From NCBI GenBank assembly GCA_903900335.1, contig CAIUMP010000033.1, positions 1 to 64,000 on the forward strand: DNA of 64,000 nt, read 5' to 3'. Shown one piece after another: positions 1 through 9,491 of the stretch (position 1 is the stretch's first letter; each line of letters opens with the position of its first letter). The translations under genes were made by a program, and so were the position numbers. Origin of the DNA: an uncultured Ignavibacteriota bacterium (GTDB taxonomy: Bacteria; Bacteroidota; Ignavibacteria; Palsa-1295). The notes under the pieces were generated by a model. That model searched no databases. It had not been told where the DNA came from and saw nothing but the letters and a program-made list of their open reading frames with translations.

Positions 1-1
1 C

Positions 2-1537
2 ATCTATGTGGATATGGTCAACCAGGCAACCAAAGTATTGCCAGTTCAGCCCTATAGCGTTGCAGCTTTCAATATCCCAATCTCATGGGAGGTGAAGACA
101 AGCGGAATCCTGGAGCACAAAGGCCTGCACATTTGGAGTACGGAAGGGACTATCTCGGCATACGTGATGTCCCACAACCCCTATACCTCTGACGGCACGG
201 CGATCATTCCGCCACGGGCGTGGGGCAGAGAGTATGTCGTTGCCGCGTACAACGGACTCTACGGAGACACCTCGAAACGGGATTACCCATCGGAATTTCT
301 GATCGTCGCTGATCAGGATAACACAGTATGCACGATCACACCAACAGCAGATATTCGACAGGAGTCCGCGCCGCACTTATCACCGAATATTGTACTTCAC
401 CGAAAAGGCGTCCCATTCGTGGAAATACTGAACAAAGGCGATGTCATTCAATACAAAACGACGCTCGTGAAGAATGCTACCGATTACGATCTCACCGGCA
501 CCTACATCCGCTCCAATTATGCTATCGGCCTGTTGGCTGGCGCACAATGCACGAATGTACCGAGCAACTTCACAACTCCGAGCCACTTGTGCGAGATGAT
601 ACCGCCCGTGCGGTTATGGTCGAAGCAATACTACTCCGTGCCATTCTATCCAGCGAATCCTGGTAAACAATGGAGCACGTTCCTCGTTATTGGCACACAG
701 CCCAATCAGATCATTCGCCGGCTTGACCCCTCTGGGCCGGAGCACGTCGAGTGTGTTTTCTCCAAAAAGTACGACCATCACTACAGCGATAGCATCGACC
801 AGTGCAGCCGCTGGACAAGCGATGCGCCGTTCCTGCTCGTGCAGTACGTCGTTGGCTCGACGTATCCCGATAGCATCAATGGAGAAGGCGCTCCGTCCGA
901 AGTGATCGTCTCGCCGGTCGAGCAATGGTCGAAACGGGTAGTGTTCCAAACGCCGGTGAGCATCGGCAGTGTGTCTCCATATAGGAATTACGTGAATATC
1001 CTTGTAAGGAACTCTGCGATGAACTCAACAAAGTTTGAAAATCAAGGGATCGCAAACTTCACGCACCTGCAGATTGATAGCCTCTATTCTGTTTACCGCG
1101 TCTCCGGAGTAAAAGCTGGCGCTCACAGCGTTGTTTCAGACTCGAACGTGGGCGTCTATATCTATGGCTACGGACAAGACGAGGCCTACGCCTGGGGCGA
1201 GCCGATCAGCGCATTAAGTGTGCCGCCTGATACAGCAACACTGCCAGCGGACACCGTTACGGCAGATGTCGCGCCACCACATGCACAAACACCAACTGCC
1301 CACGCAACGCTTACCCTCTCCGCCGACGGTCGAACCGCCCACGCAAACATACCGCCCGACTGGACGCAACCCTTCGCGTTGGTGATCGAGAATCTGCTCG
1401 GCACCAAGGTGCTTTCCCTCTCTGGCGCCTCAGTCCCGCACGACTTCGATCTCCGCGCGCTGCCGAACGGAGCCTACATCTATCGCCTTTCCTCCGGCAC
1501 CGAAAGCGCCGTGGGGAAACTTGTGATTCAACGGTGA
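2..1537 (+). CDS. IgGFc-binding-like T9SS surface protein, 5' end outside the window
   Basis: The reading frame is already open at the window edge (codons for Ile-Tyr-Val precede the first in-window start), so the N-terminus and signal peptide are missing. The visible ~510 residues match the middle and end of the four paralogues downstream: the blocks VLPVQPYSVAAFNIP, MSHNPYTSDG and PANPGKQWSTFLVIGT are nearly shared with the proteins at 9492 and 13063. This is the pattern of the IgGFc-binding-protein N-terminal domain. The last ~80 residues (ending GTESAVGKLVIQR) have the form of a T9SS type A sorting domain, so the protein is probably exported and surface-attached. It lacks the long Ig-like middle region of its neighbours and goes almost straight from the IgGFc-like domain to the sorting tail. 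Ligand unknown. Confidence 0.85.
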   Translation: MYVDMVNQATKVLPVQPYSVAAFNIPISWEVKTSGILEHKGLHIWSTEGTISAYVMSHNPYTSDGTAIIPPRAWGREYVVAAYNGLYGDTSKRDYPSEFLIVADQDNTVCTITPTADIRQESAPHLSPNIVLHRKGVPFVEILNKGDVIQYKTTLVKNATDYDLTGTYIRSNYAIGLLAGAQCTNVPSNFTTPSHLCEMIPPVRLWSKQYYSVPFYPANPGKQWSTFLVIGTQPNQIIRRLDPSGPEHVECVFSKKYDHHYSDSIDQCSRWTSDAPFLLVQYVVGSTYPDSINGEGAPSEVIVSPVEQWSKRVVFQTPVSIGSVSPYRNYVNILVRNSAMNSTKFENQGIANFTHLQIDSLYSVYRVSGVKAGAHSVVSDSNVGVYIYGYGQDEAYAWGEPISALSVPPDTATLPADTVTADVAPPHAQTPTAHATLTLSADGRTAHANIPPDWTQPFALVIENLLGTKVLSLSGASVPHDFDLRALPNGAYIYRLSSGTESAVGKLVIQR

Positions 1538-1575
1538 GAAACGGTGTTCTCCTGATAGTAAACGTACCTCTTCGG

Positions 1576-4260
1576 ATGAACCTCAACGCGCGTCTCGTCC
1601 TTCTTCACTTTTTCGCAGGGATGCTGCTCATGCTTGCATGCACAACCTGTTCACGCGCGCAGCCGTCCTCCGCGTTTCACGAGAAAGTCACCCATGCCGC
1701 GAACGACCTTGCGCCTGCCACGAGCCGCGACTTCTGGTTTGCGCCAGCTTTGAATTACGCAGAGTGGTCAGGCGAGTCGTACACCCTCTTCGTAACTTCC
1801 CGTAAAAAGACCCTCGCTCATATTCAACTTGCGGATTCGGCCATTCACAGCATTTCTGTTTCCGCCGACTCGATGACAGCGTTCCGAATACCGCTTTCTT
1901 GGGAGATCAAGTCGAGCTCGATTGTCGAAAATAAAGGTATTCATCTCTGGTCCGACGGCCCCGATCTCAGTGCTGTTGTCGTGTCACATGCTCCGTACTC
2001 CAGTGACGCTATGCACCTCATTCCAACGAATGAATGTGGAACGGATTACGTCGTCGCTTCTGCCTTCAATGAGAATGAAGAGACAAACGAATTCTCCGAT
2101 ATTCCGAGTGAGATTGTTATCATTGCCACCCACGACTCCACGATTGTCAACATCACTCCGTCGGCAGATTTTTGCATGGAGGATTCCGAAGGCTCTTGCG
2201 GCGTTTGCACCATTCACCCTGCTGGAATTCCATTCGCGGAATCCTTGTCACGGGGCCAGACTGCGCAATACAAAGTAACCATTGTGTACCAAGGAAACCG
2301 TGACGCAAGCGGTACAATCATTCGTTCCAATTGGCCAGTCGGAGTAGTTGGCGCGGCCCAATGCTCGAATGTCCCCGGCAACTACAACTATTGCGATCAT
2401 CTCTGTGAAATGATACCGCCAATCGTGGGTTGGGGAAGCTCCTACTACACCGTACCATTCGATAGCGCGAAGGGAGGGAGCTCGTTCCTCGTTATTGGAT
2501 CCATTGCAAATCAAACTATCTATCGAACTGACACAACACTCGGCAAGACAGTCTTTTGCCAACTGGGGAAGGTCTCCGATATGGCTTGGAATTATGCGAT
2601 CTCACTTCCGAGCATGTGGGAAAGTGACGCGCCATTCCTTCTGGTGCAATATATGAACAGCGCTTCCTTTCCCGACGATCTGAATGGGATTGGCGATCCC
2701 TGTATGATGGTCATCCCCTCGGTCGATCATTTCGCAGCATCATCCTCATTCATCGTCCCTGATACCACCGGCAGACCACGGCCGCCACAGAATGGAACAA
2801 ACGCTTACGATTGGTACATCAATGCCATGGTCAATCATCGGTCCAGCAGCATGACATACGACGGCAAAAGCCTTCGCACGTTTCCGAAACACGCCGTTGA
2901 CAGCCTGTATGACATATACACGATCCCTCACGCGAAGCCTGGTGCCCATGTCATCCTTGCAGACTCTGGCGTTGGTGTGGACGTGTATGGCATCGGCTAC
3001 TACGAAAGCATGGCTTACGGCACACGCGCGGGTTTGCAACCAACGATGAACGTTGTTTTCCGCGAAGAAGGCTCGTGTCTCCGCGCACTAATTTCGGATA
3101 GCCTTTCTCGCATTGCGAGTGTCGTGCTGGACAGTGCCAGCCATCTTTCCTTCGCTCTCGATCAGAACTTCAAACCCGGGCTTTCTCAGGCCACCTCCGT
3201 ACAGCTCTGCTCCAATAATAAGGACTGCACCGGCAGCGCAACGTTCTCCGTCTATGACAGCGTCGGAAAACGAACGCAGGTGGAAATCGCATTCAACGCC
3301 AACAGGCTCGATGTGCAGACACATGACTTCGCTCCCGTGAAGATTGGCTCTACCACGACGAAGGCCGCTGTTACCTTCACGAATCCCGGACCATGCCCCA
3401 TAACGCTTGATTCGATATTCATGCTCAACACGTACACTGGCTGGGCTCCTGTCTTCACGTTGAACGCTGCCGATTCTTCAGCCAACCGCCCCCCGATTAC
3501 GATTCCCCCGTATGGCTCCCACACTTTTAATATCACGTTCTATGAACAATTTCCCGGCCTTGACTCTGCGCGTCTGGTCGCTCGTGAAACAGATGGTTCT
3601 TTTCAGGACGCGCTTATCCGCGGCTCAAGCATTTCGGACGCAGATTTCCTGATAACCCCTTTCGTATTCGACAGTATTAAACTTGGCGATTCCGTCTCGA
3701 ACCCGACATCCACGGGTGAGAAGACCATTAAGATTAGGAATCTCTCCAAGACATTTGGAATTGCCATAGATACCATTTGGACGGATAGCAAAGAGTTCAA
3801 GCTTCTCTCGCCGGTGCAGTTGTTTCTAAAACCAGGCTCCGACATCGTTGTATCCGTTCTCTTCAAACCCTCGGATTGTGGCGCCCGCTCCACGCCTTGG
3901 CATGCGATGAGTCATACGCTTGCTGCGGACGGCCTGCCTCTCGGCGTTCGCAACAGCACGCTCGCGGGCTTCGCATTCTGCGAAGGGGTTACTTCGCTGA
4001 CAAGCCAGAAGAACCCCGCGCGCATACTACTTCGCGACGACGGACGCACCGCCCGCGCAATCCTCCCACCCAATTGGACAAACCCCGTTTCGCTCCTGAT
4101 CGAAAACGTCCTCGGCATTCGTGTGCTATCCGCTACAGACGCATCCATCGCACCAGTTCCACTCGACTTCGACATTTCCACCCTCCCCAATGGCGCGTAT
4201 TTCTATCGCCTGACCTGCGGCACCGAGAGCGCCGTGGGGAAACTTGTGATTCAAAGGTGA
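1576..4260 (+). CDS. IgGFc-binding-like T9SS surface protein
   Basis: I chose the ATG at 1576 because it gives a clean signal peptide (MNLNARLVLL...CSRAQ) aligning with the start of the next paralogue; a GTG 42 bases earlier overlaps the previous stop and adds residues not shared by the family. The protein has about 894 residues. Residues ~35-480 form the IgGFc-binding-like domain (RDFWFAPA, SSIVENKGIHLW, CEMIPPIVGW). Residues ~560-800 look like Ig-like/ASH-type beta domains (SITLDSIF-like strands, NPGPCPITLD). The last ~80 residues are a T9SS sorting domain ending GTESAVGKLVIQR. The start is 38 bases after the previous stop, so the two may be cotranscribed. The stop region is nearly identical to that of the preceding gene, which points to recent duplication or gene conversion. 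Ligand unknown. Confidence 0.88.
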   Translation: MNLNARLVLLHFFAGMLLMLACTTCSRAQPSSAFHEKVTHAANDLAPATSRDFWFAPALNYAEWSGESYTLFVTSRKKTLAHIQLADSAIHSISVSADSMTAFRIPLSWEIKSSSIVENKGIHLWSDGPDLSAVVVSHAPYSSDAMHLIPTNECGTDYVVASAFNENEETNEFSDIPSEIVIIATHDSTIVNITPSADFCMEDSEGSCGVCTIHPAGIPFAESLSRGQTAQYKVTIVYQGNRDASGTIIRSNWPVGVVGAAQCSNVPGNYNYCDHLCEMIPPIVGWGSSYYTVPFDSAKGGSSFLVIGSIANQTIYRTDTTLGKTVFCQLGKVSDMAWNYAISLPSMWESDAPFLLVQYMNSASFPDDLNGIGDPCMMVIPSVDHFAASSSFIVPDTTGRPRPPQNGTNAYDWYINAMVNHRSSSMTYDGKSLRTFPKHAVDSLYDIYTIPHAKPGAHVILADSGVGVDVYGIGYYESMAYGTRAGLQPTMNVVFREEGSCLRALISDSLSRIASVVLDSASHLSFALDQNFKPGLSQATSVQLCSNNKDCTGSATFSVYDSVGKRTQVEIAFNANRLDVQTHDFAPVKIGSTTTKAAVTFTNPGPCPITLDSIFMLNTYTGWAPVFTLNAADSSANRPPITIPPYGSHTFNITFYEQFPGLDSARLVARETDGSFQDALIRGSSISDADFLITPFVFDSIKLGDSVSNPTSTGEKTIKIRNLSKTFGIAIDTIWTDSKEFKLLSPVQLFLKPGSDIVVSVLFKPSDCGARSTPWHAMSHTLAADGLPLGVRNSTLAGFAFCEGVTSLTSQKNPARILLRDDGRTARAILPPNWTNPVSLLIENVLGIRVLSATDASIAPVPLDFDISTLPNGAYFYRLTCGTESAVGKLVIQR

Positions 4261-4300
4261 GATTGGGTGTTCTCTTGATAGTGTTAGTATACAATCACGG

Positions 4301-6646
4301 ATGAACTTCAACCCGCGTCTCGTCCTTCGCCTCTCCTTCGCAGGATTGCTGCTCATCCTCGCGTGCGCACCCGGTTCGCTCGCGCAGTCGTCCTCCGCGT
4401 TTCACGAGAAGGTCACCCACTTCTACCACGACCGCACCCCGACGCCAAGTAGGGATTTTTGGTTTGCACCGGCGATGCTGTATGACCAAGCGTTTGAGAG
4501 AACCACGCTGTTAATTTGTGTGACAGCCAAGCACAACACCACTGCATATATCCAAATAGCGGATTCATCCGTAAGGCAACTCCCGATCCTTGGCAGCTCG
4601 ATGACTTCCTTCCAAATTCCTTCTTCCTGGGTAATTCTCAGTAGTTCCGTCGTAGAAAATAAGGGTATTCATCTCTGGTCGAACGATGCCGATCTGAATG
4701 CAATAGTGGTCTGCCATGAGCCATACTCCGGCGACGCGATGCACCTTATCCCCACCAATGAGCTTGGGACGGACTACGTCGTCGCCGCATCTGCGGGCTT
4801 CATCAATCAGTTCGGCGGATACGATGATATTCCATCGGAGTTCGTCGTCGTGGCCACGCATGATTCAACCATTGTGTCGATCACCCCGAACGCCGACCTC
4901 CGAAAAGAACTGACACCGGGAAGTGGCAAGTGGGTCTTCCACCCGCGTGGATTCCCGTTCACGGAGTTGCTTGAGAGAGGGCAAGCGATTCAGTATGAGT
5001 CCTCCGAGAATTGGAACAATACGGATGTGACAGGAACCTACATTCACTCCAATTACAATGTTGCCGTCATTGGCGCAAACCAAATCGGTGGCGTTCCGGT
5101 GAATTGGCCGTACGAAGATTTCTTATGTGAAATGCTGCCGCCATTGGACGGTTGGGGAAAGCTCTACTACACCGCCCCTTTCAAGGGAGCGCAGGGAGGC
5201 AGCACTTACCTAACAATCGGATCGGTGCCGAATCAGTTGATCTACCGCACGGACACCGCAGATGGCAAAACACTCTTTTGCAAACTCGGCCCTCAGTTCG
5301 ATACCTCCTTGAATTACGACATCAAACTGCCTTCCAAATGGGAAAGCGATGCGCCTTTCCTCCTCGTGCAATACATGAACAGTTCGACCTATCCCGACGG
5401 GGTCGAAGGAATCGGCGCTCCCTGTATGGCGGTGGTTCCGCCTGTCGAGCGATTCTCAGACTCGGCTATGTTTGTCGTGCCAGACACGAACCAGAGTTTG
5501 TATCAAACGCCTAACTCCTATGATTGGTACGTCACCGCAATAGTCAACCGCCACTCAAACTCCCCTACCTTCGATGGTCATGACCTACGACTATATGGGT
5601 GGTACGCCATCGACAGCTCATATTCCGCCTGCATCATTCCCCACGTTTTGCCAGGTGCGCACACTGTCCTCGCAGATTCCGGTGTCGGTGTAGTCGGCTA
5701 TGGATACGGCTATGACGAGAGCATGGCTTACGGTGTAAATCCTGGCCTCGGCGCGACGATGAGCTTTGCCTTTATTGAAGAGGGAAATTGCTTGCGAGTT
5801 GCTATTGCCGATAGCCTGTCGCGCATCGCCTCAATCAGGCTCGACACTCTAATTGGCTTCTCGTTCGAAGCAGACCCCAATTTCACAGCCGGGGTAAGCT
5901 TGGCAACTTACGCACAACTTTGCACAACTGGTAAGTTATGCCGCGACACGGCTCGGTTCGTTGTCACTGACATTCATGCCAATCGTTCGGAGATTGAGGT
6001 TACCAGTACAGCTTTGCCTCTAAGTGTTCCGAAGAACATGGACTTTGATAGTGTTTTAGTTGGATCGGTCAAACATGATTCCGTGACAGTTTCTAATAAT
6101 TCATCCTGCCCGGACACAGTTACTGCTCTATGGCTTCCCTTTCCCCAGACCGCTTACCAAAATAGCTTTGAAATCGACTCCCAATTCCTCGCAGCTAACC
6201 CGTTACCGTATAGCCTTCCGCCGGGTGCCTCTCGAAATATTGCACTAACATTTACTCCGTGGGTTGCGACTCGTTTGTTCGGAGTCCTTGCTCTCGCTCA
6301 ATCGGATGGACAGGTTCTTCAAGTGGCGCTTACAGGTACTGGCGTTACGCCAGCCGAGGTTCATGAGACACCCACGACTACTGGCTACGCGAGTCTGGTC
6401 TCGATTTCTCCAAACCCCGCCGGAAAATCTCTGACCCTCAGCTACAGTTCGAATCACCCCTCCCCCACCGCCTTCGAAGTCTTCACCCTCCTCGGCACCT
6501 CCGTCTTCCGGTGGCACGGAGGCGCAGATGCAGCCGGGCAGCAGCGCGAAACGTTTGATGTCAGCACACTTGTAGAAGGCAGCTACATTTACCGTTTTGA
6601 CTGCGCAGGTGAGGTGACTTCGGGTAAACTTTCCATTGCACGGTGA
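4301..6646 (+). CDS. IgGFc-binding-like T9SS surface protein
   Basis: This 781-residue protein begins with a signal peptide (MNFNPRLVLRLSFAG...SLAQ) almost matching that of the gene before it. Residues ~30-490 are the IgGFc-binding-like domain, with the family blocks GRD/RDFWFAPA, SSVVENKGIHLW, CEMLPPLDGW and GSTYLTIGS. One Ig-like segment follows at ~560-680. The C-terminal ~85 residues are a T9SS type A domain (SISPNPAGKSLTLSY... GSYIYRF... GKLSIAR). The short spacer (40 bases) from the previous gene repeats the spacer before that gene. The middle region is shorter than in its neighbours, so members differ mainly in the number of Ig-like modules. Surface exposed by inference; binding partner unknown. 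Confidence 0.88.
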   Translation: MNFNPRLVLRLSFAGLLLILACAPGSLAQSSSAFHEKVTHFYHDRTPTPSRDFWFAPAMLYDQAFERTTLLICVTAKHNTTAYIQIADSSVRQLPILGSSMTSFQIPSSWVILSSSVVENKGIHLWSNDADLNAIVVCHEPYSGDAMHLIPTNELGTDYVVAASAGFINQFGGYDDIPSEFVVVATHDSTIVSITPNADLRKELTPGSGKWVFHPRGFPFTELLERGQAIQYESSENWNNTDVTGTYIHSNYNVAVIGANQIGGVPVNWPYEDFLCEMLPPLDGWGKLYYTAPFKGAQGGSTYLTIGSVPNQLIYRTDTADGKTLFCKLGPQFDTSLNYDIKLPSKWESDAPFLLVQYMNSSTYPDGVEGIGAPCMAVVPPVERFSDSAMFVVPDTNQSLYQTPNSYDWYVTAIVNRHSNSPTFDGHDLRLYGWYAIDSSYSACIIPHVLPGAHTVLADSGVGVVGYGYGYDESMAYGVNPGLGATMSFAFIEEGNCLRVAIADSLSRIASIRLDTLIGFSFEADPNFTAGVSLATYAQLCTTGKLCRDTARFVVTDIHANRSEIEVTSTALPLSVPKNMDFDSVLVGSVKHDSVTVSNNSSCPDTVTALWLPFPQTAYQNSFEIDSQFLAANPLPYSLPPGASRNIALTFTPWVATRLFGVLALAQSDGQVLQVALTGTGVTPAEVHETPTTTGYASLVSISPNPAGKSLTLSYSSNHPSPTAFEVFTLLGTSVFRWHGGADAAGQQRETFDVSTLVEGSYIYRFDCAGEVTSGKLSIAR

Positions 6647-6680
6647 ATGGTTATCAGTGCAGAATGCGTTTAGGGGAGGA

Positions 6681-9254
6681 ATGAGAAAGCAACTCTTTTT
6701 TGCCGGAGTAGCACTTGCCCTTGCGTGTGGCATCTTCTCCTATGCCTCGCCCGTAGTGGGGCAAACCTCCCGCATCTCCCACAGCTTTGTCGGTACACAC
6801 AGCGCTTCGCCGCAGTTGGGCCGGGAGTTCTGGATTCCAGTGATGATGATCGGCGATGTTCAAACGGGAAAGGTCATTACGCTAAGCATCACATCTGCCA
6901 AACCAACTACAGCTTACATTCAGTACTTCGGCAACGCGACGGTTCCCCTCAAGGTTAACCCCTATAAGAAGACCACCTACTCCATACCCGTCACCTCGGA
7001 GATCAATTCAAGCAGCATCATTGAGAACAAGGGGATACGCGTGTGGTCGAATGATGCGGATCTATCCTGCACGCTGCTTTCCTTCATCAGCGGTTCGTCC
7101 GAAGGCTTCTATGTCAACCCTGTTATCGGCTGGGGACGTGAGTACGGCGTAGTTGCCTATCCTGCTATGTCGGATAGTCTCCGTCACGACCGCCCTTCGG
7201 AGTTCGCCATCGTCGCCAATCAGGACAACACGATCGTTACTATCACACCATCCTGCGATATTCGTCGCGAGGTGACGCCACACGCCTCGAGCACTGTGAT
7301 CGCACATGCAAAGGGTGTTGTCTTCAGTGACACACTTCGTCGCGGCCAAACGGTGCAGTATGAGAATGTGCTTGCCACCGATTGTACAAACTACGATGTC
7401 ACCGGCACGATCATCCGCGCCAATCATCCCATCGGGCTCACCGCTGGCTGCGTGGACGCCGAGCAAACCTGCACTGCAGGCATCGGCGATTATGTTGCCG
7501 AAATGTTGCCACCCACGCAATCGTGGGGTAAGACATACTACGCATCCGGCACGAATCAACTGAGCACGATCGTCATCGGCACGAAAGCAAACCAGATCAT
7601 CCGCAAGTATGACTCGATAAGCCACACGCTGACAACCGTCTGCACGCTCGCAAGGCCCTTCGATCATTTCACCATACCAAACAACAACCGCGCAACGCGC
7701 TATGAAAGCGACACGGCTTTCCTCGCCGTGCAGTATCTCATCTCCAGTGCCAATCCTGCAAGCGTTGTGCTCAAGCCTGTAGAGCAGTACCAGAGTAGGA
7801 CGATCTTCCAGGTTGATTCCTCTATTAGCAATTCGGTCTTTTCCAACTTCGCGAACATCGTCGTCAATGCAAATGCCATCGGTTCGACAACATTGGATGG
7901 CCTTCAACTCAAAGGATTTGCTCGTGCTGGCATTGATGGCAAGTACTACGTGTACACCGGCTCCGTCAAGCCGGGCGTCCACCTGCTATACTCTGACTCT
8001 GGTGCGGATGTCTATCTCGGCGGCTACACAACGAACGAGTTCTATGCACGAACGGGAGCGTTGGGCACAAGCGTGTACAACTCCCCCGATCAGACGCCGC
8101 CGATAGCCGTGCCTCAAGATCAATGCTATGGCACACGCATGATGCTCTCCGACACGGGCATTGCTCAAACCGGCATCCTCTACATCGCGCTTGACACACA
8201 GTTCAACTTCGACTATCGCATCGACTCCACCTGGATCGAAGGCACTGAGCGCGGCACCACCTATTACGACATTCACGTGCACGACAGCACGAAGCCTGCG
8301 CAGCTTCGCATTTCGATCTACGATTACGCTGGCAACAAGACTGCGATCTTTAGCGAGTACATTCCGCAAGCCGCGCTCATCGCACCGCTCATCCAGGATT
8401 TTGGATCGGTAAATGTCAAGGCAAAAAGCCCCGCGTTCTTGTACGACACCCTCATCAATCAAGGGGATGTCTCCTTCCCGATTCGTACATTTCAATTCGG
8501 CACCGGTGACACTTCCGTCTTTACGATTGACAGTCTCTCGCTAACGCCGCTTGCTCCGCAGGAAAGGCGCGCGATCAAGATCGGCTTTTGGCCGAAGACA
8601 ACAATCGCAACGTGGGCAACGCTGCTCTTCGGCGATGAATGTATTCAGCAGGAGGTGCTGCTGCGTGGCGCTGGCGCAGCTGCCGATTTCTCCGTCACAG
8701 ACGCTGACTTCGGCGCCGTGCATGTGCAATCGCGGCGCAATGATTCAGTCTATGTCATCAACGCCTCCGCGCTCATTCCCGTGACCGTTGCAAACATCGC
8801 AATGGATAGCAGCGTTTTCACACTTCTTCCCAACGCACTTCCGATCGTCGTCCCACCGCTTGGGCGAAAGAAAGTCTATATCGCTTTCACACCGAGCGAT
8901 TGTGCTCCCGTTGCCTCTCGCATTCATGTCACGAGTATCGAAGGAGACGTGCGGAGCGCAACGCTTAAAGGCGTCGGCGATTGTGCGGACGTACGATCCC
9001 AGCAGCTTGGTGGTACACAACCTCCTCTTAACATCACCTCTACCGGATCACTGCGTGTCGCCTTGCCTTCGAATATTCAGCTCCCTGCTACTCTCGAACT
9101 TTCCGATATTCTCGGCAAATCAATCCTGCGCTTTTCGCTCTCTTCCACCTCGCAGGAGATTGACACCCGTTCCCTGCAAAGCGGCGTCTTTTTCTATCGC
9201 TTAACAAACGGCAAGGAGTCGGCGAGCGGGAAGATCGTGATAACGGCAAAGTAG
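6681..9254 (+). CDS. IgGFc-binding-like T9SS surface protein
   Basis: I place the start at 6681 (MRKQLFFAGVALALACG), directly after a purine-rich GGGGAGGA; an upstream ATG at 6636 overlaps the previous gene and would bury the signal peptide. The protein has about 857 residues: signal peptide, IgGFc-binding-like domain (LGREFWIPVMM, SSIIENKGIRVWSND, ATRYESDTAFLAVQYL), a segment beginning DQTPPIAVPQDQCYGTRM that is shared with the next two paralogues, two Ig-like repeats (~590-770), and a T9SS tail ending SGKIVITAK. It is more divergent than the other members in the middle of the IgGFc-like domain, where the usual CDHVCEMIPP block is reduced to EMLPP. It ends in TAG, one of several genes here using this stop normally. 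Confidence 0.87.
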   Translation: MRKQLFFAGVALALACGIFSYASPVVGQTSRISHSFVGTHSASPQLGREFWIPVMMIGDVQTGKVITLSITSAKPTTAYIQYFGNATVPLKVNPYKKTTYSIPVTSEINSSSIIENKGIRVWSNDADLSCTLLSFISGSSEGFYVNPVIGWGREYGVVAYPAMSDSLRHDRPSEFAIVANQDNTIVTITPSCDIRREVTPHASSTVIAHAKGVVFSDTLRRGQTVQYENVLATDCTNYDVTGTIIRANHPIGLTAGCVDAEQTCTAGIGDYVAEMLPPTQSWGKTYYASGTNQLSTIVIGTKANQIIRKYDSISHTLTTVCTLARPFDHFTIPNNNRATRYESDTAFLAVQYLISSANPASVVLKPVEQYQSRTIFQVDSSISNSVFSNFANIVVNANAIGSTTLDGLQLKGFARAGIDGKYYVYTGSVKPGVHLLYSDSGADVYLGGYTTNEFYARTGALGTSVYNSPDQTPPIAVPQDQCYGTRMMLSDTGIAQTGILYIALDTQFNFDYRIDSTWIEGTERGTTYYDIHVHDSTKPAQLRISIYDYAGNKTAIFSEYIPQAALIAPLIQDFGSVNVKAKSPAFLYDTLINQGDVSFPIRTFQFGTGDTSVFTIDSLSLTPLAPQERRAIKIGFWPKTTIATWATLLFGDECIQQEVLLRGAGAAADFSVTDADFGAVHVQSRRNDSVYVINASALIPVTVANIAMDSSVFTLLPNALPIVVPPLGRKKVYIAFTPSDCAPVASRIHVTSIEGDVRSATLKGVGDCADVRSQQLGGTQPPLNITSTGSLRVALPSNIQLPATLELSDILGKSILRFSLSSTSQEIDTRSLQSGVFFYRLTNGKESASGKIVITAK

Positions 9255-9281
9255 GCCCCCGTTAATACCGACTTCTCACTC

Positions 9282-9355
9282 TGTCATTTCCGCGATGGCG
9301 GGAATCCAGATTCGAGTATTGCCTGGCCTGGATTCGCGCGTTCGCGGGAATGACA
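9282..9355 (+). repeat. Palindromic intergenic repeat (CATTCCCGC family), copy 1
   Basis: A 28-base left arm (TGTCATTTCCGCGATGGCGG onwards, to CCAG) and a 28-base right arm (CTGGATTCGCGCG to AATGACA) form an imperfect inverted repeat around an 18-base loop. Related shorter copies lie at 12197 and 16611. It falls downstream of the gene ending at 9254 and could form a large hairpin in RNA. Similar small palindromes are widespread as REP- or MITE-like elements; that assignment is inference. Confidence 0.75.
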
Positions 9356-9414
9356 TGACCAACATTTTCTTCAAGGATTTGCCCAATCCACCCTCCTTTC
9401 GCCCCTTCCCAATC

Positions 9415-9455
9415 TTTCTACATTAATTTTTGTAACCGGAGCCGACTTTCGCGTT
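9415..9455 (+). promoter_or_regulatory. Conserved 41-bp element upstream of the paralogue at 9492
   Basis: This block (core TTTTTGTAACCGGAG then CGACTTTCGCGTT) is matched at 38 of 41 positions by 12987-13027. In both places it ends 35-36 bases before the ATG of an IgGFc-like paralogue. It is AT-rich at its left end and probably includes promoter or operator sequence, but I cannot assign -35/-10 (or Bacteroidota -33/-7) boxes with confidence. Confidence 0.55.
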
Positions 9456-9491
9456 TTACTATATGGATAGACTCTTCTTCATACCAACACC

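Noticed and set aside
7062-7982. 306-codon minus-strand frame inside the paralogue at 6681
   Set aside because: Similar antisense frames occur opposite other paralogues at matching positions, as expected from shared codon use; no start signal or family match.
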